64,000 bases of DNA from Bolinopsis microptera. Lineage: Eukaryota > Ctenophora > Tentaculata > Lobata > Bolinopsidae. Position numbers and translations under genes: made by a program. Below are positions 10,917 to 21,695 of this stretch, piece after piece. The number at the start of each line of letters is the position of its first letter. Position 1 is the stretch's first letter. The stretch covers positions 2,528,501 through 2,592,500 of the forward strand of contig NC_087073.1 in the NCBI RefSeq assembly GCF_026151205.1, read 5' to 3'. The notes beneath the pieces are model-generated. The model made no database searches and was not told the origin of the DNA. It saw nothing but the letters and a program-made list of their open reading frames with translations.

Positions 10917-13900
10917 ATGAATATTTTTTATACTAATGCTAATGGACTATTTAATAAAATTGATGAACTAAAATGTATTCTATCAGTTTATAAATCCATT
11001 CATGTAATCTGCATTACAGAAACTCATTTTAATAGTGATATTTTAGATGCTGAAATTTTTATTGAAGGTTTTAGTATGTTTAGAAAAGACAGAGATTTTA
11101 AAATCGATAACTCCACTAGCAACATAAGTGGAGGTGGAGGTTCTATTATTTATATTAAAAACAGTTGCAATGCTTCATTAGTGAGCTCATTTTTAAAAGC
11201 ACCAGACTCTTTAGCTATTAATGTCAATACCTCTGGTGGATTGATTAGTATTTGTTGTATTTATAGGTCTACATCTTTGAATTTAAAACAGAATAATATG
11301 TTATTATCTTGCATCAAGAACATATCTAGTGAAAAGAATGTTTTTGAAACCATTATCATAGGAGATTTTAACCTACCTAATGTATCTTGGGAAACTGGTA
11401 GTGTAAATAGTGGTATTTCTAGTAAGAATCAGGTTTTAATGATTCAACAAAAGTATATTGATTTATTTAATGACAGTGGTTTGACGTGGTACTTTACTAA
11501 CGAAACAACCAGAAGACGGCTTGTGAAAGATACTCTCCAGGAGAGTCTTCTTGATCAGGTTTTGTATACAAATGATGCTCTTGTCAACGGTTGTAAGATC
11601 GTTTCTCCGCTTGGCAAAAGTGATCATGTTGGGATACTAGTCGAACTGGTTGTTTCGCCCAATACTAACAAAAGTCCCAAACAAAAGATTTTAAAGCCTA
11701 TTTGGGGTAAGATTTCCTCAGAAGAGTTATATAACTTTAGTATGAATAATATTGACTGGGATTATAGTTGTACAAATAATGTTCAAGATATGTGGGTTGA
11801 ACTACATGGTAAATTGGAGTCTGTTGCTGCAGCTGTCCCAGCTGCTTCGGTTTATCTCGACAACAGACCTGTCAAGTTGCCATGGAGTACAACTTCACTT
11901 AAAAGAATGAGGAAGAACAAGGACAGAGCATGGGCTGAATTCGATATTAATCCTTCGGATATTAACTTTAGCTGTGCAAATAGCAAGCAGCGTATTTTTG
12001 AGGTGGCAGAAATTAAAGCTAAAGTAAATTATGAAAAGAAGATTACATCTAATTTAAAACAGAATTGTAAATCTTTTTACTCGTATTTGCGTAATAAACG
12101 TCAAGTTAAGTCAAGTGTTGTTTCTTTAGATAGAGGAGATGGTACACGCACAGATAGTTCATCTGAGTCAGCTGAGGTACTTGCTAGTGCCTTTAGTTCT
12201 GTGTTTGTGCGTGAACCACCTGGCCCTCTTCCCCAAAATGAGAGTTATAACAAAGAGGTTATTGATGATATGGAAATTAGCAGTTCTGATATCAAGAAGC
12301 AGCTTTTAAAGCTTAATGTTTTTAAAAGTTCTGGTCCGGATGGCGTTCATCCATCATCCAAAGTTGTTGAAATCCTTAGCATACGATGAAAAGTTTGTTG
12401 AAGCTGTAACTAAATTATTTGTTAAGTGTTCAGAAACAGGAGTCCTGCCTGACATTTGGAAGACAGCATCTGTTGTAGCATTGTTCAAAAAGGGTGTTAA
12501 ATCTGATCCCTTAAATTATAGACCTGTCTCATTAACTTGTATTTTGTGCAAAGTGTATGAAAAGTTGGTGAGGGCACATTTATTAACATTTTTAGAAGAA
12601 CGAATTTCAAAGCATCAGCATGGATTTGTGAAGGGTAAATCTTGTCTATCTAATCTCTTAGAGACATTTGATAATATTCTTGATATTTTAGACGAAGGTG
12701 CTCCTGTCGATCTTTTGTATTTTGATTTTAGTAAAGCTTTTGACACAGTCCCCCACTTTAGACTTCTATCTAAATTGGAGGGGTTTGGGGTCAAGGGAAA
12801 AGTTTTAGATGTTATAAAAGACTTTCTGACAGACAGAACCATGAGGGTTTGTGTAGAAGGACAATGGTCTGAGGTGAAACACGTGTTATCTGGTGTTCCC
12901 CAGGGGTCAGTATTGGGTCCTTTGCTATTTATTCTTTATATAAACGATTTACCTGACAATGTTAAAAATAAGATTAAATTATTTGCAGATGATCTCAAGT
13001 TAGTTTGTAATGCAGCTAACCATAGAAGTGTATCTGATGATATTTTAGAACTCGAAATTTGGGAGAGTATTTGGCACTTAAACTTCAATCCTGCCAAGTG
13101 TAAAGTAGTCCATATTAATCTGAATAACAATCCTAACTCGAATTATATTGTAAATGGAGTAGAACTAGAAGTATCTGCACAGGAAAAAGATTTGGGGGTT
13201 ATTACCCATAGCTCCTTGCTTTGGAATGAACAGATAAAAGCATGTATTTCTAAAGCAAATCGTATGATCTGCTGGATTGTAAGGAACTTAGTTATTAGAG
13301 AAAAGGTTGTAATGATAGCTATTTATAAAGCTTTGATAAGACCTCATCTTGAGTATTGTGTCCAATTGTGGAATCCAGTTGCGGCTCATGGAAGTTGGGG
13401 GACTGTTTTGGAGCTGGAGAGCGTCCAGAGGCGGTTTACCCGTCTTATTGATGAGGTGGGTACTCTTCCATACAGCTGCAGACTGGATATCCTCAATTTG
13501 ACAACGCTGGCAGAGCGGCGAATACGTGGGGACCTTATCGAAGCTTTTAAAGTAACTAGTGGTTTGACTGAATATGGATCGGGTTTGTTCAGAATGAGCA
13601 GATCTGGTCTTAATCTAGTTTCAACCAATAGGTGTAATAAGAGTGTAACTAAAGTTAAGAATCTCCAGTCTTCTTTTCTTCCGGAGCAAGTCATTCCTTA
13701 CTGGAACAAACTCCCTTCAGATGTCAAGAACTGCTCGACAGTTTTAAGCTTTAAAGTTAGATTGGAAGGATTTAAGAAAGAAATGATTTCTAAAAACAGT
13801 GTAAATGATTTTTATTTTTGGAATGTTTCGAATGAAGTTTTAGGGAAAATTGAAGGACCCAGTTATTTAAGCAATAAGGAGACACATAATGAATATCTTT

Positions 13901-13962
13901 GGTTTCATCCTTTTGTGGCAAAGAAGCGTTTCATAAATCTTTATTCCACTGGGAAGTATTAA
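10917..13962 (+). pseudogene. LINE A ORF2p: AP endonuclease + reverse transcriptase, frameshifted
   Basis: The first segment (10,917-12,389) reads FYTNANGLFNKIDEL, CITETHF, GDFNLP and SDHVGIL, the motifs of an APE-type endonuclease that nicks target DNA. The second, overlapping segment (12,316-13,962, another frame) reads FDFSKAFDTVPH, LSGVPQGSVLGPLLFILYI and KLFADDLKL, the reverse-transcriptase core with its catalytic FADD. The frame changes once, at about 12,356-12,375, between SSGPDGVHPS and the helix containing LAYDEKFVEAV. One indel there would restore continuity, so the copy is inactivated but young. The C-terminus (about 13,700-13,962) is the part present as a relic at 62.55 kb. Confidence 0.85.
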
Positions 13963-14309
13963 TGAATTATTTATAGATAATGTATTAGATTTTATTAATT
14001 AATAAAATTGAATTTGATAAATTATTAATGTTGATGGAAAAATATATTTATTTAAATTATTTTTTTATTTAGTGCAATGATATTTTGTAGACACTTGTGA
14101 TGATGTTATGTCATAATCTTTACTTACTTACTTACTTACTACTTACTTACTTACACATGGCTATGTGAAATGTTAAGCCATTTATCTATTAAAAGCTATC
14201 ACAACGGATTTATGAATGAAATAATCGCAACGCACGAAAATTTGGATTACATAATTAACGAAAATTGTCCAATTGGTATTTCGAAAATCGGTAAAAAATT
14301 AAAATTTTG

Positions 14310-14403
14310 ATTAAGTAATCAACGACCAAACCCCCCCCCCCCTGTAATCAACCGTAAGCATTTGAAAACCCCCCTCGGCTGATTACGTAATATGTGAACG
14401 ACC
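14310..14403. repeat. Inverted copy of the GTTCACATATTACG dispersed repeat
   Basis: A C-homopolymer, CCTGTAATCAACCGTAAGC and GATTACGTAATATGTGAACG are reverse-complement relatives of the 9,510-9,676 repeat. Confidence 0.6.
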
Positions 14404-14538
14404 GCTAATAAGGTGTTAGGTGTAAGGAAAAATAAATAAACTATAAGCTGTAAGCTAAGGGACAAATTTGAAATTAAATATTATTTTCTTGAAATTGTTG
14501 TTTTCTTGATGCTTGAGTAATTTTCATTATGGGACTTT

Positions 14539-14600
14539 ACTGTCATTCCGCCGAATCTCTATTTATTTATGAACATGATAGTCTGAGTTTCCCAGGCAGG
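14539..14600. repeat. Solo copy of the TA-TIR subterminal repeat
   Basis: TGTCATTCCGCCGAATCTCT followed by a GAACATGATAGTCTGAG block matches the TIR region of the 7.9-9.75 kb element. The outer CTGGGCC end is missing. A further copy is at 44,523-44,600. Confidence 0.6.
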
Positions 14601-14889
14601 CTACTAAATTTTTTGTAAAGTAGAGTATCATTTTCAGAGTAAATTCAGAGTCAGAGTAAGGTAATATGGGACCAAGTACAGTCCAAAAATACTGCCTACT
14701 GTGTCAGTTTCGGGAGTTACCGACACCTACTGTAAATAATGCTTTGAGCTCTCAGATCGTATTGGATCAATTCTGAATGGCTCTTACTAAATCGCTCGCC
14801 CAAAAATTTCACGTGACTTTGGTTTTTTTGGTTTTGCAGCCGTACAAAACGTACATACATACATACATGCTACATGAAGAGGTCTCCTC

Positions 14890-15969
14890 CTAGTCGTTGG
14901 AGTGGCCTGCATCACACACATCTCTTCTACGGCGTAACATGTTCCTCCATTCCACTCGCTTTAGAGCCAACTGTTTTACTGCATCTCTGCTGATGTTATC
15001 GACACCTGTAAATTCAGCCGCATCCTCGAGTACACAGGCCATCCAGCCTTTGCGGGGTCGTCCTCTCAGTCTCTTTCCATAGTTTGGTTTCCAATCCAGT
15101 AAGAAATTGTGAAACTGCGTCTCTGGCATTCTGACAACATGTCCGTACCACCTTAGTCTAGCCGCACCGATGAAAGTTTCGATAGACTTAATTCCAGCAC
15201 GCCTGAGAACTTCTTCATTGGAGACATGGAAGAACCACTTTATCTTCAAGATTCTTCTCAGGGAGGTCAGATGGAAGACCTCAAACCGTTTCATCTGCTT
15301 CTTTGTTGTGTTCCACACTTCGGCTCCATATAACAGAATAGTAATAACAGCAGCCTTGTAGATACGGATCTTGGTAGGCGTTCTTATAGTTCGATTGTTC
15401 CATATCTTCCAAAGCTGATGGAACGCACCATTAGCACGCTGGATCCTGATGTCAAGATCTCGGTCAATGGTACCATCCCCACTGATGTTGGCACCAAGAT
15501 AAACAAAGTTGCTGACCTGTTCAACAGGTTCTCCCTCCACTGTTAGCTTTATACTGTCTCTTTCGGTGTAAGGTCGCTGGGACGCACACTTGCTGATCGC
15601 CATGCATTGTGTCTTTTTAGCGTTGATCTTCAACCCAGCATAAGAGGTGTAATAAGCTATAAGATCAGTGGACTCTTGCAGCCCTTCTTCAGTATTGTCC
15701 ATCACTGCCAGATCATCAGCATAGTCACTGTCCATGATAACTTTTTCATCTGCACCCTTTAGTTCCTTTTGCAGTACAGCACCATGACTGATTGCCTTGT
15801 GAACCTCGGCCAAAAAGATTCCAAAGTTCAGACAAAAATTAAATACAGGGGGGCCCTGGATATCACCCTGTCCAGTGCCCGAATTAACAGAGAACCAGTC
15901 AGACATTTCACCATTAACCCTGACAGCACGCATGGTTCCGTTGAAGAATGCCTGAAAGATTCTAACATA
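14890..15969 (-). pseudogene. RTE-like LINE, C-terminal part of reverse transcriptase
   Basis: Reads YVRIFQAFFNGTMRAV, SGTGQGDIQGPPVFNF and MDSDYADDLAV (the YADD catalytic motif), then a thumb region (VSNFVYLGANISGDG) and a C-terminal RLRWYGHVVRMPE ending CDAGHSND at 14,890. It has no start of its own; it is the 3' half of the ORF at 22,940-25,009, displaced by LINE B. The frame is open throughout, so the element was coding-competent when hit. Confidence 0.85.
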
Positions 15970-16004
15970 TACTTTCAGCACTGCTATATAACAAATAATT
16001 TGAG
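15970..16004 (+). promoter_or_regulatory. 35-nt 5'-terminal leader of LINE B
   Basis: First 35 nt of LINE B, 33/35 identical to 9,879-9,913 upstream of LINE A ORF1. It is the exact 5' terminus as judged from the disrupted RTE frame. Candidate promoter module or captured spliced leader. Confidence 0.5.
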
Positions 16005-16107
16005 TTCAGGGAAAGTATGTCGTAATTCCCTCAAAGGGGTGCCGTAAGTTTACACGTTGCTTTAACAGCTGATTGTTTTGACCTTTGCTGGCTGTTTGTT
16101 TTAACTT

Positions 16108-18330
16108 TTGCTGAGTATGGGTGACAACAACAAGAGTAACAAGAGAGCCTCATCTAATACCAATATGTCACGAATTCCTTCCCCTGCAGACAAAAAGGCA
16201 AAGTCCCGGATCAAGAACAACACAGGACTAGAGGTGAAGGGAAAAGATGGATCTTGTGAGAGTATTGTTGTAGACAGTGATGTAACACTCCCAAAGATTG
16301 ACAGTTCACACAGGGACAAGACAAAATGTCCATGCAATAAGTCAATATCGTCATGGAAGATTGACTGTGTAAAGTGCAAGCAATATTGGCACATAGATTG
16401 TCTAACTATGAACGGACTCAATCAGAAAAACGTCAACAGCATGACAAATTGGCACTGCCCCTTTTGTTTGGTTTCACCAATTCCCACACTCGAAACTGCT
16501 GCAGATGTGTGTTATGTGTGTAGGAACACTCTGACACTTCAAAAATCTAACAGTCAGTGTGAGACAGCTATTGCCACAGAGAAGCTTAATACCATCACAG
16601 CTTTTGGTGAAAAGCTTGCCAAGGTTGACTTTGACAGTCTTAACGACAGCATTGCCGCCATCCAGAACCTTGACCTCCATATCAAGCACCTACTGGTTAG
16701 TGACAAGGGCACTGCTCCAGCATGGGTTGAAATGATGGAAGGAGATCTAAAGCAGCTGAAAACTTCAGTTGACTCTGGACTCGGAAAGGTTTCTGAGACT
16801 GATAGTGGCCTAACAGAACAGATTAGAGTGTTGAACAAGCAGCTGCAGGATTTCTCTATTCCTCAAGTAAGTACTCAATCTTCATCCAAGACCAATGATC
16901 TCATGGAAAAAATAGAGAAGAATCTCCATGAGCTAAATTCCAAGCAGTCTCTGGAGACGAATCAGGAGCTAACAGCCATTAGACAGTCTTTGAACACTCT
17001 TGAGCGAAATTCTTTGGCTTCTTCTGACCAACTTACCAATTCTTCACTTGCCCCTGGCCCAGATCTAATAGCTAATGAGCATCTCCAATCAGGAGAAGAA
17101 CCAGTCGTAGGCGCTATAGAAGAGTTTATTACCACAGAAGAGCAGGAAACTCTCCTCCTTGCCTGCCAATCACTTGACGAGGATTTTGTTGTGGAGGGAG
17201 CTCGTGCTGTGTATTCTTTGGGAGAACCATACAAGTATAATGGCTCCAAGTCATCCAATGGCCAAATAGCTTCAACTAGCTTCTCCAATCTAATGGACAA
17301 AATCAATGGTGCATTCTGTAGTGGTGAAAAACCGAAGATCAATAGCCTGCTGATCAACCGCTTCAAAGAGGATGGCTCCCTACCGAAACACTCTGATGAT
17401 GAAGCTACCATCCACCCTGAATCCGAAATTTTCACTGTGTCTATTGGAGGCCAGTGCAACATCAAATTCTTTGATAAGAAGACGGATCATATGGCTCTTG
17501 ACCATACATGTGTGCCAAGATCCATGTATCGCATGACTCGACGTAGCCAAGAGTTCTACAGCCACTGTATCGAGGATGGGGCAATAACTGGTGGGGTGAG
17601 ATACAGCCTAACTTTTCGTTCAGTTAGCTTTAGGAACAGGAACTCTACATGCATCATCGGAGACTCTCATACTGGTGGTCTCAAATTCGGGCTGGACCCC
17701 AAAAAATCATTTGGGCAGTGGCTCCCCGGAAAACAGTATTTTGCTCCGGTAGTGGGGGATATAAATCCTACAGTTTCATGTGGATACAGGAATGTTCTCT
17801 TGATGTGTGGTATAAATGATATCAGGAAACCTGAGATCAAAAATACCGCTGATATAAAGAACAATGTTTTTACACCATTTGTTCAGAAAGTAGAAATGAT
17901 CCAAGCGCTTAACCCCAAAGCGAATATATTTGTGTGTCCGCTGCTGCCAACCAAACTCGTTGAGCTAAATCGTAAAGTTGTACATTATAATGAATTAATT
18001 TTTAAGGAGCTGCTTCATTCCAACTTTGGTGTGACTTTGGTACCTGGTTTTGACATGTTCTGTGATGAGGCTGGGCTCCTAAGCCAGCAATTCTCTAGGA
18101 ACATTGGACGAAACCAGAGACCGGACTATTTACACCTCAATTGGAGTGGTACAGCAAAACTGGGGGTTCTTATACGTGATACAATACTTTTAAGGATGAA
18201 TGGAGGGACTGATAGAAGGAAGAAGAGATCGGATAAAGTTGACAGTCGCTTATACTCCCAGACGATGGGTGGTTCCTCTCCTGCTGCTGCTGCGACTCAA
18301 CAAGGGGAAGGTTACGTACCGTACCCATGA
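16108..18330 (+). CDS. LINE B ORF1p: PHD finger + coiled coil + SGNH esterase, 740 aa
   Basis: The basic N-terminus is followed by a PHD-type finger at about residues 73-122 (CPCNK...CVKCKQYWHIDC...WHCPFC). A long helical, coiled-coil-like stretch follows (about 165-300). The C-terminal SGNH/GDSL-type hydrolase has all catalytic blocks: GDSH (Ser, about residue 518), CGINDIR (Asn block, about 566) and DYLHLN (Asp/His, about 672). Esterase domains in ORF1p are known for CR1-clade elements; a role in membrane or lipid interaction has been proposed but not settled. The likely start is the ATG at 16,117 (MGDNNKSNKR); the frame is also open from 16,108. The stop TGA overlaps the ORF2 ATG (ATGA at 18,327-18,330), implying termination-reinitiation. 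No frameshift or nonsense codon. Confidence 0.85.
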   Translation: MLSMGDNNKSNKRASSNTNMSRIPSPADKKAKSRIKNNTGLEVKGKDGSCESIVVDSDVTLPKIDSSHRDKTKCPCNKSISSWKIDCVKCKQYWHIDCLTMNGLNQKNVNSMTNWHCPFCLVSPIPTLETAADVCYVCRNTLTLQKSNSQCETAIATEKLNTITAFGEKLAKVDFDSLNDSIAAIQNLDLHIKHLLVSDKGTAPAWVEMMEGDLKQLKTSVDSGLGKVSETDSGLTEQIRVLNKQLQDFSIPQVSTQSSSKTNDLMEKIEKNLHELNSKQSLETNQELTAIRQSLNTLERNSLASSDQLTNSSLAPGPDLIANEHLQSGEEPVVGAIEEFITTEEQETLLLACQSLDEDFVVEGARAVYSLGEPYKYNGSKSSNGQIASTSFSNLMDKINGAFCSGEKPKINSLLINRFKEDGSLPKHSDDEATIHPESEIFTVSIGGQCNIKFFDKKTDHMALDHTCVPRSMYRMTRRSQEFYSHCIEDGAITGGVRYSLTFRSVSFRNRNSTCIIGDSHTGGLKFGLDPKKSFGQWLPGKQYFAPVVGDINPTVSCGYRNVLLMCGINDIRKPEIKNTADIKNNVFTPFVQKVEMIQALNPKANIFVCPLLPTKLVELNRKVVHYNELIFKELLHSNFGVTLVPGFDMFCDEAGLLSQQFSRNIGRNQRPDYLHLNWSGTAKLGVLIRDTILLRMNGGTDRRKKRSDKVDSRLYSQTMGGSSPAAAATQQGEGYVPYP

Positions 18331-21300
18331 ATAAATTAACCAAAGAGGTATGCCCTGTCTGTACAAAATTCATTTCCATTGGCCAATTCATTGCTGAATG
18401 TTGTAGGTGTGACTGTGCTATGCACCATAAATGCTATACTAAATCCAGTACAAACAAAATATATGAAGATTTTTACTGCCCTAACTGTGTACACTTAGCA
18501 AGTACTCGTTACAATCCGTTTATATATGAAGATACTGACTCTGAAAATAATAGTACTGACATTGATGAAACACTTGTAAACATCAACCGATTACTCAATA
18601 ACTGTAACCCATATAGTGTTAAAGAATTTAATAAAACATTTTGCAACCAAATGAACGAGTACTCATCATTATTATTTCAAAATATCGATGGTAATAAATC
18701 TAACTTTGATACTCTGGCAATAGAACTACAGAGATATATGAAATTTTCGATCATTGCTTTAGCAGAAACAAATGAAGGCCCCGAATTAAGTGACCTTTAC
18801 CAACTGACTGGATACAATAGTTTCTACCAAAACACTTTGCAAGATAAAAGAAAAGGCACTGGAGTCGCTCTTTATGTATGTGATACCCTCAGTGCTACAG
18901 TAAATGGCAATTTGTCCCATATATCTGAAAACCTAGAAACTCTATTTGTTACGATAAGCAGCAAGAATACTCCGGTCACTGTTGGTGTAGTTTATCGCCC
19001 TCCAAGTGGTGATGTAAATGTTGCATTATTAGAACTCTCAGCAATTCTCGATAATTTGCCGAAATGCAGTTACCTGGCAGGTGATTTCAACATTGATCTA
19101 CATAATAAGGATAATGCGATTGTAAAACGTTATGAGGAAGTCCTGTTCAGTAGAGGATTTTTCCCCCTAATATCTCTGCCAACTCATGAGAAGCCAGGTT
19201 GTAAAGCATCATGTATTGACAATATTATAACTAACGATGTAGAGAGTATAATAGCCTCAGGCACACTTACTGATCGTATATCCCACCACTCACCAGTCTT
19301 TCAAATATTTGAAAAGAGTATGGGATCCACTAAGAGTAACCTAAAATATAAACAGTATTACGACTACTGTAAGTCTAATGTTACCTCTTTTGTAAAGGAC
19401 TTGGAACATGAATTAGAGAATAAAGTAATTGACAACTTCACAGTATTTCATGATGTTTTCAAAAGTAGTATCGATAAAACGTGTAAGTTGGCAACCCCTA
19501 AGTCTTCCAAAAGAACTACACAAAATAACCCATGGATCACACCTGGTCTTATAGCCAAAATCAACCATCAGCACCAACTCTATGACAATTGGGCTAAAGT
19601 TAGAAAGAAAAAATGTAAACTTGGTGAAACTGATTATAAAGGTGGAACATGTCAATGCTTGAAATGTTGTGAAAAACGTTCTAGATACAAAACTTATAAG
19701 GATTATAGAAGGATGGTTAAAAAAGATCGCAAAGATGTTCAAACTAAGTATTTTATGGGAAAATTTGCAGACACAAACGGTAATAGTAAGAAGACATGGG
19801 AACTGATTAATCAAATACGAGGCAAACAGAAACGGCAAATAAAACCACTGTTTACTATAAACAATGAGAAGATAACCAATCGTAGAGTAATAGCCAATGA
19901 ATTTAATAAGTATTTTGTTTCTCTAGCGTCTAATTTAAACGGGGCATATAATGAAATTGGAGAACTAACTATTAACAATCTTCCTAGTTTTTATGACTAC
20001 CTGCCTAGAGCAAACACGTCCAGTATTTTCATGAATGACTGTACAGCTGACGAGGTTAGAATGATTATATCTGAACTGAAGAATGGGAAGTCATCCGACA
20101 TCCCAATACATGTAGTTAAAGAATCGTCTAAAGTGATCTGTCCTATACTATCTTTATTATACAGTGAATGCATGAGGAATGGAGTATTCCCAGATGATTT
20201 AAAGACTGGGAGAATCAGTCCGATCTACAAGAAGGATAATGAGGAATTGCTGGAAAACTATAGGCCAGTATCAACCTTAGCTGTTTTTGGTAAGATATTT
20301 GAAAAAATTATTTACAACAGACTGTATAGCTTCTTTCAGTCCCAGAAAATGATTTACGAGAACCAGTACGGATTTAGAAAAAATCACTCCACAAGCCATG
20401 CCCTCAACTCCTCAGTGAATTACATAGAATCCTGTCTTAGCAAAAAACTGCATGTACTTGGAATATTTATTGATCTATCTAAAGCGTTTGACACGATCTC
20501 ACATGAAAAACTACTTAATAAACTAGACAACTATGGAATACGTGGAAACGCCAATAGACTCATCGCTAGTTATCTCTCTAACAGATATCAATATGTCTCT
20601 GTACTGGGCGAAGAGTCTGACAAGCTGCCTGTTCTCTTTGGAGTTCCCCAAGGCTCTTGTCTCGGACCCTTGCTATTTATAATATATGTTAACGACTTAT
20701 TTAGAACAACTGATCTGGGCAAGTTCATACTATTTGCAGATGACACAAACATATTCGTAGTAGATGAATGTAGAAAAAAACTGTATGAAAGAGCAAACGA
20801 AATTCTTCGTTTGTTACACCAGTACATGAAATGCAACCTATTACATATAAATATAAAGAAATGCTGCTACATTCACTTCAATCCGTCACGTACAGCTACT
20901 GATAATGAGGCAGATAACGAATCAGAATATATACTAACTCTGAATAATACGGTAATAAAGCGAGTTAAAGAGACCAAGTTTTTAGGTGTTATTATTGACG
21001 AAAAGCTAAAATGGGATGTTCAAATAAGAGCCCTCAACTCGAAACTTAGGTGTGAGATCGGAAGACTCAGTAGAATACGACACGTTATCCCAAAAAAACA
21101 CCATAAAGAATTGTACCACACGTTATTTGAGTCACACCTAAGATTTGGAATATCGGTATGGGGTGGGTCGAGTAACAATATGCTTCAACCTATCTTCATC
21201 ACTCAGAAAAAATGTATCAGAATACTATTTGGTGACCTTGAAGCATATCTAGATAAATTTAGAACATGTGCCAGAACACGTTGTATAGATGAACAAATCC

Positions 21301-21695
21301 TAGGAAGGGAATTCTTTGAAAAAGAGCATACAAAGCCGTTGTTTAACAAGAACGGCCTTCTTACCGTCCACAACCTCTACAAATACACATGTCTATTAGA
21401 ACTGTTCAAAATTGTCAGATTAGAATCTCCAATCTCACTCCTATCTTTACTCCACAGATCACCATCACAAAGACGTTCAGACCAGTTCATCACCCCGAAC
21501 CCATCCTCCTCTTTCATTTATCAATCAACAAAAATGTGGAACGACTGTCGAAAAATTGACAGTTTGATAAGCTTTACTAAGTCAACGAACTTAGTTAAAG
21601 TAACACTAAAAAGTGAGCTACTCAAGATACAGTCCAGGTACGAAGAATTAGAATGGACAGAATTAAACTTCGATAAGAATGAGCTTGTATTTTAA
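18327..21695 (+). CDS. LINE B ORF2p: zinc finger + AP endonuclease + reverse transcriptase, 1,122 aa
   Basis: The polyprotein that nicks target DNA and reverse-transcribes the element. The N-terminus (about residues 8-55) is a second PHD-like finger (CPVCTKF...CCRCDCAMHHKCY...FYCPNC), separate from the one in ORF1. The endonuclease shows LLFQNIDGN, ALAETNE, YLAGDFNIDL, CIDNIIT and DRISHHSPVF. RT shows [32 protein letters not shown] and FILFADDTNIF with catalytic FADD. The C-terminal thumb/connection reads KFLGVIIDEKLKWD. The start overlaps the ORF1 stop. The reading frame is uninterrupted across about 3.4 kb, so the enzyme may be functional. Confidence 0.85.
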   Translation: MNKLTKEVCPVCTKFISIGQFIAECCRCDCAMHHKCYTKSSTNKIYEDFYCPNCVHLASTRYNPFIYEDTDSENNSTDIDETLVNINRLLNNCNPYSVKEFNKTFCNQMNEYSSLLFQNIDGNKSNFDTLAIELQRYMKFSIIALAETNEGPELSDLYQLTGYNSFYQNTLQDKRKGTGVALYVCDTLSATVNGNLSHISENLETLFVTISSKNTPVTVGVVYRPPSGDVNVALLELSAILDNLPKCSYLAGDFNIDLHNKDNAIVKRYEEVLFSRGFFPLISLPTHEKPGCKASCIDNIITNDVESIIASGTLTDRISHHSPVFQIFEKSMGSTKSNLKYKQYYDYCKSNVTSFVKDLEHELENKVIDNFTVFHDVFKSSIDKTCKLATPKSSKRTTQNNPWITPGLIAKINHQHQLYDNWAKVRKKKCKLGETDYKGGTCQCLKCCEKRSRYKTYKDYRRMVKKDRKDVQTKYFMGKFADTNGNSKKTWELINQIRGKQKRQIKPLFTINNEKITNRRVIANEFNKYFVSLASNLNGAYNEIGELTINNLPSFYDYLPRANTSSIFMNDCTADEVRMIISELKNGKSSDIPIHVVKESSKVICPILSLLYSECMRNGVFPDDLKTGRISPIYKKDNEELLENYRPVSTLAVFGKIFEKIIYNRLYSFFQSQKMIYENQYGFRKNHSTSHALNSSVNYIESCLSKKLHVLGIFIDLSKAFDTISHEKLLNKLDNYGIRGNANRLIASYLSNRYQYVSVLGEESDKLPVLFGVPQGSCLGPLLFIIYVNDLFRTTDLGKFILFADDTNIFVVDECRKKLYERANEILRLLHQYMKCNLLHINIKKCCYIHFNPSRTATDNEADNESEYILTLNNTVIKRVKETKFLGVIIDEKLKWDVQIRALNSKLRCEIGRLSRIRHVIPKKHHKELYHTLFESHLRFGISVWGGSSNNMLQPIFITQKKCIRILFGDLEAYLDKFRTCARTRCIDEQILGREFFEKEHTKPLFNKNGLLTVHNLYKYTCLLELFKIVRLESPISLLSLLHRSPSQRRSDQFITPNPSSSFIYQSTKMWNDCRKIDSLISFTKSTNLVKVTLKSELLKIQSRYEELEWTELNFDKNELVF

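Larger units (their letters stand above)
9879..14154 (+). mobile_element. LINE A: CR1-like non-LTR retrotransposon, nearly full length
   Basis: The element carries a PHD-containing ORF1 (9,916-10,887), an endonuclease/reverse-transcriptase ORF2 (10,917-13,962) with one frameshift, and an AT-rich 3' UTR ending in a (TTAC)n microsatellite at 14,120-14,154, which I take as its 3' terminus. The 5' boundary is set at the leader shared with LINE B (9,879-9,913); the true start may lie up to about 120 bp further left, just inside 9,755. Relics of the same family occur at 62.5-62.9 kb. CR1-like clade assignment rests on ORF order, the PHD finger and RT motifs. Confidence 0.8.

Noticed and set aside
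16554-17565. Several minus-strand ORFs inside LINE B
   Set aside because: Shadows of ORF1; no motifs.
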